DNA from: Phoronis australis
Taxonomy: Eukaryota; Phoronida; Phoronidae
DNA length: 54,315 nucleotides
Direction of reading: 5' to 3'
NCBI GenBank assembly: GCA_002633005.1
Contig: NMRA01000365.1
Coordinates: 397,503 to 451,817, forward strand
Of this stretch, positions 27,101-39,100 are shown in pieces. The notes under the pieces are model-generated. The model made no database searches. It was not told the origin of the DNA and worked only from the letters and a program-made list of their open reading frames with translations. Position numbers and translations under genes: made by a program. The stretch's first letter is position 1; each line of letters begins with the position of its first letter.

Positions 27101-30100
27101 AATGGTAAAAGCATTCTTTTAATATAGTACTCGTTTATGAATGGTAAAAACGTGCCTGGCATGTAGTAGGACTCATATGTAGAAAATTAAATCAATTACT
27201 GGACTTATGGGTTGAGTTGGCTACGTTGCGTCCTCCTCTCAAGGTCTTTGGCAGGCCACTGAGATGTCACGTGACTCATAATGTGATCAACAGCACAGTT
27301 TGCACTCTTTAGTGCCCTATCCCACATTCTTGGCAACAGAAACCTCAGGCTCCCTTGTCTGTTTAAGCTAGGATTCTCCACTCTCCTCTGGATAAAGAGG
27401 AAAGTTGGTTTCCTTGACCCCTCTCCTGAACCAATTTTCCTCTCTAGGGCGCTAAAGAGTATCCCGCGCAAACTGTGCTGTCGATCACATAATGAGTCAC
27501 GTGACATCTCAGTGGCCTACTGAAGTCGCCGAGAGGAGGACGCAACGTAGTCAACTCAATCCGTAAGTACAGTAATTGATTTAATTTTTTACATATTATT
27601 TATTCATCATAGTAGGACTCATTTATGAGTGGTAAAAACAGGCCTAGAATATAATAGGACTCATTTATGAGTGGTAAAGACAAGCCTGGAATAGGACTCA
27701 TTTGTGAATTTCCTGCTCAGGTTGTATCACGTCTGCTCCCCCATTTGGTCTCCCAGTTTTCGAGATCATACCCTGAATTGTGATACATCCCATACTAAAT
27801 ACTTTAGAGAAGTTCAGGTTGATGCTTATGTTTCACATGACAAACACCCTTGACATGTCCACTTTAAAACGCCAGTGCTTGTTTTTTTCAAAATCTGGGA
27901 CAAAATTGATTGCAGCAGTTGCCAAGACCTCTTTAAGAAATCACAGTAGTCATTTTTTTAACTTCAGAAATAATAGTTGTGGGTCATGATCTAATCGACC
28001 ATTTTCTCTGTTAGTCATATGCTATTGTTTTGTCCTTGGTAGTAACTGACATATTTGTTACGTGGTCAGGTCACCTGGTTACTACCGGTTTGTTACCAGC
28101 GAGGACAAGCAGTCTCCTATCACCCACGGGGGTGCAACATCAGAAAGAGGACCACTATTTGATATGATTGCCCCTTTGCAGTATATATACTCTTGTTCAC
28201 TGTTGCTTGTGTTTCATAGGTGATGACCATGCCATTCCCACCCAGTAACCTCACGAAGTACAGACCACCTGCCGTGTTTTATAAACTTTTTTTTGACATT
28301 ACTCTGATTGACAAGGTGATTCTTTGGAATTTAATATCTTGAGTTACTGTTTGATGTGTTCATACTTGTATAATTGAGAAATGTGTGGTTTCATTTAAAA
28401 CTGAAAAATGTTTTATAACATTCAGAGGCAGATTTTCACACAAACTGAAAGCTTGTTTAAAGTTGAGTTTCTAGTTGCGGAAACAAACAATACGATAACT
28501 ATTTTGGATAAAAATATTTACCGAAATTGCTCTTTTTATGCGGCCACATATTTATATGTGGACACATTATGAACTTTCGGACGGACCCGACTACAGTTGT
28601 GCTCCCTAGTGGCAATTTTAGTTTTTTTATGCTTACCTGTATATTTTCAAAGGTCTATAGCGTATTTTCATAAAATTTGGCATGTAGACATCTATTAATT
28701 AGATGACGCTATCCTCCTGTTTTCATATAGATTCAACGTAATTTGCGCCACCTAGTGGCCATGTTTATTAATTTCGAGTCTGTTTTTAGTCGTCCACCTC
28801 TCTATCAACCAAACCGCTCTAAGGATGATTGTGAAAATTGGCAGGTATGTTTTCACTATGAAGAGGACGGCTGACGATGATTTTCTGACGATTTTGACGA
28901 CTGGCGCTTCCCAATGGCAGCTTTGTTATTTTGCGCCTATGTCTGTATCTCCTAAATCATCTGCAGGATCTTTACTAAATCTAGTAAGTGCATTTATATG
29001 ATGTTGACAAAGGACGACAACTTTTGGATGGATTTTACTACTGGTGTGCCCCCTGGTGGCAATTTTATTTATGTTAACCTCTGTATCTTTAAAGGTCCTC
29101 AAAGTATTTCCAAAAAATTTGGTGAACAGGCTTCTGTTAGTGTGGTGACACTATCTTTCCATTTTCAGATGGATTCAACTTAGTTTGCACCACCTAATGG
29201 CCATTTGTACCGTTTTCAAGTCTGTTTTTTGGTGTACACCCCTCTATCAACCAAATCGCTTTCGGGATAATTGTGAAAATTGGCATGTATGTTTTTACTA
29301 TAAAGTGGATGGCTGACGATGATTTTCCGATGACTTCAGCTACTGTGGCACCTCCTAGTGGCAGTTTGGTTGTTTGCGCCCATGGCTGTATCTCTTAAAC
29401 CGTTTGCAGGATCTTTACTAAATTTAACAAGTGTATTTATATGATGTTGACAAAGAACAACGACAACTTTCGGACGGATCTGACTACAGGTGTGCCTCCT
29501 AGTGGCAGTTTTTTTTTGCGCCCTTAGCTCTATCTCCTAAGCCCTCTGCAAGATCTTTACTAAATTTAGCAAGTGTATTTATGTGAAGTTGACTATGGAA
29601 GACGGCAACTTTACGACATATCCGACGAACGCTGTGGCCCCTAGTGGCAATTTCATTTTTTGTTTTCCTCTGTTTCTCTAAAGTTCCTTGACGGATTATC
29701 ATGAAATGTACCATATAGCTTTCTGTTAAAAAACGGTGACATTTTTGGTTTTTTGATTGATTCGAAGTATTTTGCACCATCTAGTGGCCATTTTTATGAC
29801 ACAAATAAACACCTCTAGAAGCACACCGTTTGCAGTGCATTTGTGGGTGCATTTCAATGCTCCGCATTGCTCTTGTTCAAAATGTTATCTACAACACAAC
29901 AGATGTTAGCTACAACACAACAGGTGTTAGCTACAACACAACAGGTGTTAGTTGCAACACAAATCTTGGAATATAACATTTGATTCTTCAGGTAGATGTA
30001 CAAATTTGTATGCGAATGACGTTGGTGGGATTGGCTAAATATTCGAGTCTGTTTAAGTCGAGTTTGAGTTGGGAGATTAGATTCTAGGCCATGATTATCA

Positions 30101-33100
30101 TCACATATACAACGGAGTTCATGTTTGCGGAATTTATTAAATACACAGCAACTTTCATTCATACTCGTTCAAGTTGATGGTATATTTGTCGTTCCTCCAG
30201 ACAACTATTCGAAAGACCAATTGAAAGCTGCCAAATGACAGGGCTGTCATGTATTCAACTGAATAAATTCTACCTAAAAGTAGGGCTGCTACCATACTAT
30301 TCAGAATTAAGTTCATGACCACTTATTCGCTTTTAGTATATAAGCGTCGTCAGGAAAAAATAGAAATATGCCTACAGTCGCACCAGTAATGAGCAAATGG
30401 TTGAGTCTCTATACAGCATGCTACCTTGTCTTGCTTGTCAAAGCAACAGTGTGTCTCTGCCGTTTGGTGATACTACCATGTTTGGTGATACGTCCATGTT
30501 TGGTGATACGTCCATGTTTGGTGATACGTCCATGTTTGGTGATACGTCCCTGTTTGGTGATACGTCCGTGTTTGGTGATACGTCTGTGTTTGGTGATACG
30601 TCTGTGTTCGTTGTTTCTTGTCACTGCATTTGCTCATTACTCTTTCAACTATTGGTCACATGATGTGGACGTGTTTATACTTATCTTTTGGATTAAATGC
30701 AAAACGTTGATGATGAACTTGTCTGTACCCTAAAGAAATGACAAAACATTGATCATGAACTTGTCTGTACCCTTGAGAAATGGCAAAATGTTGATAATGA
30801 ACTTGTCTGTTCCCTTGAGAAATGGCAAAACGTTGAACATGAACTTGTCTTTTTCCCTTGAGAAATGGCAAAACGTTGATAATGAACTTGTCTTTTTCCC
30901 TTGAGAAATGGCAAAACGTTGAACATGAACTTGTCTGTACCCTTGAGAAATGGCTTGTTAGTAAAAGAAACAAATCATCCTCAGATTATAAATGAAGTCT
31001 TACGTATCCATTTATCAATAAAAACAAAGTGCTTACTAAAGATGCTATTCAGTCACCTTTGAGTATAGCCCCCTGTTTTAATGTTGGGGTCACCACCCAA
31101 AGGCTACCATTAAAGTGGCCCCCTTTGTTAATATTGGGGGCACCACCCAAAGGCTGCCAAAAAGTGGCCCCCTGTATTAATTTTGGGGGCACCACCCAAA
31201 GGCTACCTTTAAAGTGGCCCCCTGCATTAATATTGGGGGCACCATCCAAAGGCTACCAAAAAGTGGCCCCTTGTATTAATATTGGGGACACCACCCGAAG
31301 GCTACCATTAAAGTGGCCCCCTGTATTAATATAAGGGGCACCACCCAAAGGCTACCAAAAAGTGGCCCCCTGTATTGATATTGGGGGCACCACCCAAAGG
31401 CTGCCAAAAAGTGGCCCCCTGTATTAATATTGGGGGCACCACCCAAAGGCTACCATTAAAGTGGCCCCTGTATAAATATTGGGGGCACCACCCAAGGGCT
31501 ACCAAAAAGTGGCCCCCTGTATTAATATTGGAGGCACCAACACCAAAAAGTGGATTCCTCCATTTCAAGATAGGCAGCTCCTCTCTGGTCATCTGTGTTG
31601 TGCCCCCAATGTTATTTTAATTAAGTTATTCCTCTTAAAATGATGTAAATGAAAATTCCATTGCGGGCGTCAGAAGTGGGGGCCCCTATACTATAAACCA
31701 TATAGGGGGCCTCACTGAGTCTGAGTCCCAAAATCGAATTTTTTTGCTGATGTCATCTTAATAAGAATAGGCCATTTAAAATGAGCTGTTTTAGGTGCTT
31801 TAGAGGAAGTTTGTTATAAGTAGTGACAAAGCTTTTTTACTTTAGTTATATGTGATCTATATTTTAGGTTCCTAAAACATGTTTCACACCCAAATTGCCA
31901 GTCCGAATTAAAAAGGTAAGTTCATTTTCTATAGTATAATATTTGCTGTCTTGTAGTTGTCTCATAAATCCAGCAACAAAAAGTGTTTAAATTGAAGGTA
32001 TATCAAGCGGTATTTATATCAAGCAATACTTATATCGAGCGATATAGAGAGAGAGAAACTTTTATTTTTTTAAGTCATATAACACGAGTGAATTGTTATA
32101 TGACTGGGTGGCCAGCAAAGGCAGGTGCCACTAATAGCTGACCACCTGGTAACAATGAATTAAATAGATATTAACAATTAAGAAGAACAATGTAAATTTC
32201 AACAGAAAAAATTACATTAACAATGAAATAAGATACAAAGCAAAATTATTTAAAACGTAAATAATGAATTTTACCAAAAATAAAACATGGAGACTATTGA
32301 TATAAGAGAGACCACTCGGTTAGAAAAGCATATGACTTAAATTTTAGGCAGATGATCACGGTTACTTCAATTAGAACATGCATAACAATGTAGAACGTTA
32401 CACTGAGAGCGATATTTAGGTAATGCTACTATTAGTATTGAGTGGTTGAATTTAATTTTCCAGCAGTAACAGAAATTCAAGTTATGAAATAAGACCAGTT
32501 TTAAAAAACATCAAATAAACAAAGAAAAATCAGGAACCCCAACTGGGAATCGAACCGCAGGTCTTTAGATTGCCGGTCTAGTGCAATCTAGAGACCTGTG
32601 GTTCGATTCCCAGTTGGGGTTCCGGATTTTTCTGTATTTTTTGATATATTTCATTAGTGGCCAACCTCAGCATCTATATATTTAAAAAACATTTTGATTT
32701 CTATGGCAATGCCGTGGTCAGAACAGAGACTGTAGATGTTGTCTTAGCTTTGAATACCTGCTGAAGCTGTCAGTGCTTGACATAACTTGAATGTTCGTTT
32801 CATCATTGTTTCTGTATGGAAAGTATTGAATAGGTATCTATGTTTGCCTGAGATTACATCATTTAAGGCGTCTTAACAATTAAAAACATTCACCTCATTA
32901 CTGCTTCACCTTAGATGCACTTTTTGAGTTGTAAAAGATATAACTAAAAATGAAAAGATAACTAAAATTGAAAAACATCTATTTCTTCTCTTCATCATCT
33001 TACTGTATTTTATTTGAAGTAAAAATTCAGCAGGATTATCCTCATCAGTATTAGTGCAGTTGAGCATAAACTAAAGTTTGTTTCGAATGTAGTGGTTTTG

Positions 33101-36100
33101 TGACGAGTTTATTTACGATCTCGAAAACTGAGAATGCTCCCCAAAAACTGGGTCCACTGACCGTAGTGTTTGGAACACTGATGTGTTTCAGTAAAAATCC
33201 TTGAGTTCACACTGTGTGAAGCAGACAGTAGAACACCAGGAATACGCTATAAATCAAATAATCCTACAGCATTTGTTCAGACTGGAATTAATAGAAATAA
33301 TGGCAAATTCATTTCCCTCAGAGCAGTGATCTGAAAACCAACTTGAAAACGTGGCCTTATTTGCCACTAAAAACCAATCTCAAAAATTTCCGTGCCACTG
33401 ACAACATCCAGAGCGTTGATGAGTCATAAAAGCTGTTAGGAAAAATTCCAGGGCTTGCTTGTGTCTACCAAGTTTGAATGCCAGCAGGTTTTCTCTGAAT
33501 TCCAACAGAATGTTGAAACAAATGCAGATTTTTTAATTAATGTGTTTCATAATTAACATATTTCTTAATTTGCATATTCATTTATTTGTTATCAAAGCGA
33601 TAAGTAGAAGAGAAGACAATGCATCTTTAAAAAATTTCTAGGCATGTTATTTGTGTTATGGTCAAATCTCACCAACTGTGGACAAAACGAATTGCCAAAA
33701 TGTCCCTTTTTATGCACCCACATACTTGTATGTGGGTGCATTATGCCGTCATCTCCGTTCGTCATCCGTTCGGCGTTCCTCCAGTGTCTGTCCATCTGGC
33801 GTCCACTGCTCTATCTCCAAAACCCTTCCGTGTATGTTCATGAAATTTTGCATGTGTTCCTTTCATGAATGGGACGGCACGAGCGAACTTTCGGACGGAT
33901 CCATTTGTGAGATGACGCAATCCTCCTGTTTTCGGATGGGTTCGACGTAGTTAGTGCTACATAGTGGCCATTTTTACTGTTTTACTGTTTTCGAGTCTGT
34001 TTTTGGATGTTCACCCCTCTATCAACCAAACCGCTCTAAGAATGATTGTAAAATTGGCAAGTATGTTCTTACTATGAAGAGGATGGCTTATGATCAATTT
34101 CCGACAACTTCGACTACTGTGGCACCTCCTTGAGGCAATTTTGTGGGTTTTTTTGCACCCATGGCTGTATCTCCTAAATTGTTAGCAGGATCTGTACTAA
34201 ATTTAGTTAGTGTATGTATATGATTTTGACAACAGACGACCACGTCTTTCGGACGGATCTGACTACCGGTGTGCCCCCTTGTGTGAGTTTTAGTTTTTTA
34301 TGGTTACCTATGTATCTTCAAAGGTTCTTAATGGATTTTCATAAAATTTGTAATATAGGCATCTATTAGTGAGATGATGCTGTCCTCCCATTTTCGGATG
34401 GAATTGAGGTAATTTGTGCTACGTAGTGGCCTTATTTTGCTGTTTTTGGGTACCCTCTCTATCAACCAAACCATTCTAAGGATGATTTTGAAAATTGGCG
34501 TACATGTTGTCAGTGTGAAGAGGGCGGTTGACGATGACAACTTGGACTACTGTGGTAGTTTTGTTTTGCGCCCATAGCTGTATCTCCTTATCCCAACTGT
34601 AGGATCTTTATTAAATTTAATTAGTAAGTATGTTTATATGAAGCTAACAACAGACGACGGACGACGACTTTTAGGCAAACGCTGTGCCCCTAGTAGTAAT
34701 TTCATTTGTTTCTGTTTTCTTTTGTTTCTTTGAAGTTCCGGGACAGATTTTTATATAATTTGGTAAATAGCTTTCTATTAAAGAAGCGAAGGCATGTTTC
34801 TGTTTTCGGATGAATCGGACGTTATTGTACCATCTTGTGGCCATTTTTATCATACAAATAAATAACCCTTGAAACACTCTGTTTGTGGTGTGTTCGTCTG
34901 TGCATTTCAGTGCTCCATGTTGCTCTTGTTAAATTTTTGAGATCCTCTAACATTTGTGTCAGTGCCCATGTTTTGAAATATTGTTGGCTTGTAGATACCG
35001 TACTGAACTTGGAAATGGTAAAGCTTTAATTTGGTGCTACCTATCGTTCAGCTAAAAAACAAACACTATATCACTCGTCAGTCATTCCATACCCAAGTGA
35101 GTAATGTTTTTTCCAGAGAGCTGATGCCGAGAACGACCCCTCTTTTCTCTACTTTGTACACCTTCGGCCGAAGCAGTACCTCTATCGCGATGTTTGCTCC
35201 TTGGAATACTTTCCAGCTTTCCTGTTCTTTGTTCAACAGCTGATGTACAAGAGAAAGTGGCGCCTAATCCCAAGATTTGAGTGAGTGTTGGTTATCAAAT
35301 AATTCATTGCATCTGCAGTCTTTCAATCAGGGCTGTTCCAGTTTATTATATATGGGAGGGGGAAGGCACTTTCATTTTATACCCACTGCCCATATTTTTC
35401 TTTTATTTCTCCAACCCTCCGCTCTTAAGTATTAATTAGGTTGAAATATAAAATGCAACCGCTCACAGTATGCTTTAATTATACAGGGTAATGTACACGT
35501 TAGGTTTCATTTTCATGCGCCCACATATTTATATGTGGACGCATTATGCTGTCATCTCCGTCTGGCGTCCGCTGCCCTATCTCCAAAACGCCTTGATTTA
35601 TATTCATGAAATTTTGCACGTGTGTTTCTTCTGTGGATGGGACGTCATGAGCGAACTTTTGGACGGATCCGACTGCCGGTGTGCCCCCTAATGACAATTT
35701 TAGTTTTTTACGTTTACCTCTGTATCTTCAAAGTCCTCAATGGATTTTCATAAAATTTGTTATAGGCACCTATTAATGAGATGGCGCCATCCTCCTGTTT
35801 TCGGATGGATTTGAAATAGTTTGCGCCACCTAGTGGCCATTGTTACTATTTTCGAGTTTTTTTGCGTCCACCCCTCTATCAACCAAACCGCTCAAAGGAT
35901 GATTGTGAAAATTGGCATGTATGTTCTTACTATGAAGTGGACGGATGACGATGATTTTCCGACGACTTCAACTACTGTGGCACCTCCTAGTGACTGTTTT
36001 GTTTTTTTTTTTGCACCTATGGCTGTATCTCCTATACCGTTCGCAGAATCTTTACAAAATTTAGTTCATTATTTCAAAATTCCTTGAAGAGGGAGCAATT

Positions 36101-39100
36101 CCTGTAAACAAATTGTCTCTAGGTCACACATCGTGATCTGTTGAGCACTTTGATAGATAAGAACTAGCTGTCTTGTCGAACATTGTTGAAAACTTAAGCG
36201 TCCAAGAGGGTGGTCAAATCAAAACAGAAATTGACTGCTGTCAGCGCATCCATCCCGACCTGATGTCTAGGTGCGAAATTTCATCCAGTTGTGCCTATCG
36301 GTTTTTTAGCTAATCAACCTCATGTCAAAAAGTGCATCAGCCACCAGGGGGTGCTACGGCAGCCAAATTTGTCCGAAAATCGACTGGTGCCGACGCATCC
36401 CCGCCATCTGTCATCATGAGGTGAATAGTTGCAAACTAACAGGGGGTGCCACAGTAGTTGAATCCATCGAAAAATCAACAGGTGCTGGCACATTCTCACC
36501 ATATACCTCTCTATCGAATTTCATCATGATCCGTTGAACAGTTTTTGAGATAATTGATTAACAAAGAATGGCTCGTCGAAAACTAAAACAGCCAACATGG
36601 GTGACCAAGGTAACCGAGTCTATCCGAAAATCGACTTATGCTGCCAAATCTCCGCAAAGTACGTACCTCTCTACCAAATTTCATCATGATCTGTTCAGCA
36701 TTTCTTGAGATAATTGACGGTCAAGAAATGATAATGACAGACCGACGGAGGAACATACGTAATATGCCACCACAAAAGTTTTATGGGAGCAGAAATATTC
36801 TGTCAGATCACAACTCATGTCAGTTACCAGAAACGTGCTGTTCAAAGACACCTGTGAGCAATACACCAGGTGTCTCTCTCAACCAGGTGTCTCTGTAATG
36901 TCTTACTATCACATTTTTCAATTTCATTAATCTGTGAATCTCAGTGTTTCCACAGATGCTTTTAGGCTGCTACGCCAAGTGAATATTGGAAATTGTCTAT
37001 CTGACTCGTACTTTGTAGTAAAAAATTTATCTTTGCAGTGTTGACACCAGTTTAGTGTTGCAATAATTTTCATTCTGATATGGCTGTACATGTGCCTGCT
37101 AGCAAGTTGCCCGTGACTTGAGTAGTGGCGTAGAGTATCATACATATTCCATACTGTACACTAGCAACATGGGCCTTTCTTGTTGTTTTTGGAAAATTTC
37201 AGGTATGTGCTAAGTGAATTTTTGGTGAGTTATGAAGTTTTTTCATAGAGGCTATTAAGTTCGTGTTTGGCTGAAAATACCCACCTGTCAACATTTACCG
37301 GGCAACACGGACCAATTTTAACAACTTGCTTCTTTTAAGGACCACCCATAATTTAAAATTCCTTCAAAAAGACAACCACCAATTAATTTTTATTTCAATT
37401 GCCGTCCCCCTCCCATACAAGTTTTGCTGGAACAGTCCTCAATATTCTTACGTAACTGTGTACTATGTAAATAGGTTGATGTCCATGACAGTGCACTGAG
37501 TTCCTTGTTTTTCCTCCTCGTTAAGATCTGGACCAATGTTAATTAAAAAGGAGTGTTTTCGTGAAGAACTGGTGGGAAATTCTGGGTAGGTTTCATAATG
37601 GAAGTATACTTCCAGACGCAAGGAAAAATTTTGTCTTGTCAAACGGAAATGGTGAATTTTCTCCCATCCAACATTCTAGCCTCCCTGACTAGTTACATTA
37701 GTGTTAGCCATTTTGTTAGTGTATACATTAGTGTTAGCCATTTTGTTAGTGTATGCATTAGTGTTAGCCATTTTGTAAGTGTATACATTAGTCTTAGCCA
37801 TTTTGTTAGTGTATACATTAGTCTTAGCCATTTTGTTAGTGTATACATTAGTCTTAGCCATTTTGTTAGTGTATACATTAGTGCTAGCCATTTTGATAGT
37901 GTATACATTAGTCTTAGCCATTTTGTTAGTGTATATATTAGTGTTAGCCATTTTGTTAGTGTATACATTAGTGTTAGCCATTTTGTTAGTGTTTGCATTA
38001 GTGGTAGCCATTTTGTTAGTGTTTGCATTAGTGTTAGCCATTTTGTTAGTGTATACATTAGTGTTAGCCATTTTGTTAGTGTATACATTAGTGTTAGCTA
38101 GCTAAAATATAGCCAAAGTTACGTATTCTCATTTAAAATACACGGCAAGATCTCGCGTCAAGAATCTCGCGAATCTTGCTTTTTAGCGAGGTCCTAGCGT
38201 TACTGAATGGGAGGCAGGTATACTATCTCAGTTAGCACTGTCTCTATTCTCGTTTGATGTGCGACTTTGAAGTGGCGCGGGTGTATGTTCCCACACTTAG
38301 CTGGAGTGCATGTTACATTGACAGCAACACGTGTGAGTGACAGGTGACTCATACATACGCGCGTGCTCAGCCCCAGAAATTATAGTAGGGCTGGAGAATT
38401 TGTTCGCTGTCTTGACATAAAAAAGATGCATTTCCAAGTCACTGTCTGTCGGGACATTGCGCGCAAACAGCGGGATCGACCAGTGCCGCAGTGGGAGGAT
38501 ATTGTTGGGGATGATGTAATATGCTAATCAGGGCAGCTTGCATGAAAAATATATGTTTTTTTCAAAAATTTGCAAAAGTAGCCAAAAACACCAGCCAATG
38601 AATCGCGTCAAAGATCGGTTCTGAATTATCCAAAGACGTTATCCCATGTTCACGCAACACGTTTACAACTCAGTGAAGAGGGTCGAGAGTTCAACTTGAT
38701 TTGGAAACAAGCAAATAACGGCCAGATTTGCTCAAGTGCCAGGTATCTACTTGCCACCAAAAGCTAGCCTAGGCTCGCGTTCTTGGGAATTTCCTGGTCG
38801 CATGTTGCGACTTGATACGAAATGACCAGTCTTGGCTCGCATTTCCAAACTTCAGGTCGCGAATGTCCTGCGCTGAGTTGATTACAACCGACACCAAACT
38901 AGCGCGTACTCGCTGAGTAGACATTGGTGGTTAGTCACTAACTTACCGCGGCTACCGATTACCCAAATAACTGGCGATTTGTTTACAAGTTATTTTTACC
39001 AACAAAGATACATGTACGAACTATTTTTTGCACGATCACATAGGACTCCCACTGTACGGATTCTTTAGACTCACCCCGAGTCAAAGTCATAAAATATTAA

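Larger units (their letters stand above)
26608..28219 (+). other. TFB2M intron 4
   Basis: GT-AG intron of 1.6 kb. It holds a dispersed-repeat piece (about 26,745-26,815) and a tandem array of GGACTCATTTATGAATGGTA units that is split by the long-inverted-repeat element at 27,183-27,589. Confidence 0.8.
28316..31867 (+). other. TFB2M intron 5
   Basis: GT-AG intron of 3.55 kb. It is almost filled by repeats: a CTAGTGG-family copy (28,540-29,885), a short 21-bp repeat (29,888-29,960), and three adjacent minisatellites of different unit length (30,463-31,560). Confidence 0.85.
31916..35116 (+). other. TFB2M intron 6
   Basis: GT-AG intron of 3.2 kb. It holds the tRNA-like hairpin element (32,525-32,631), unassigned AT-rich sequence (32,640-33,650) and a CTAGTGG-family copy (33,690-34,930). 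Confidence 0.82.

Noticed and set aside
30368-31592. Repetitive open frames on both strands in TFB2M intron 5
   Set aside because: They follow the 18-, 43- and 49-bp minisatellites and have no non-repeat coding flanks.
37697-38097. CRISPR array
   Set aside because: The regular 30-bp repeats have no unique spacers between them, and the DNA is eukaryotic.
37598-38105. Up to 167-codon frames on both strands with repeated VSVYISVSHF-type peptides
   Set aside because: Produced by a 30-bp tandem repeat whose period is a multiple of 3; four frames are open together.
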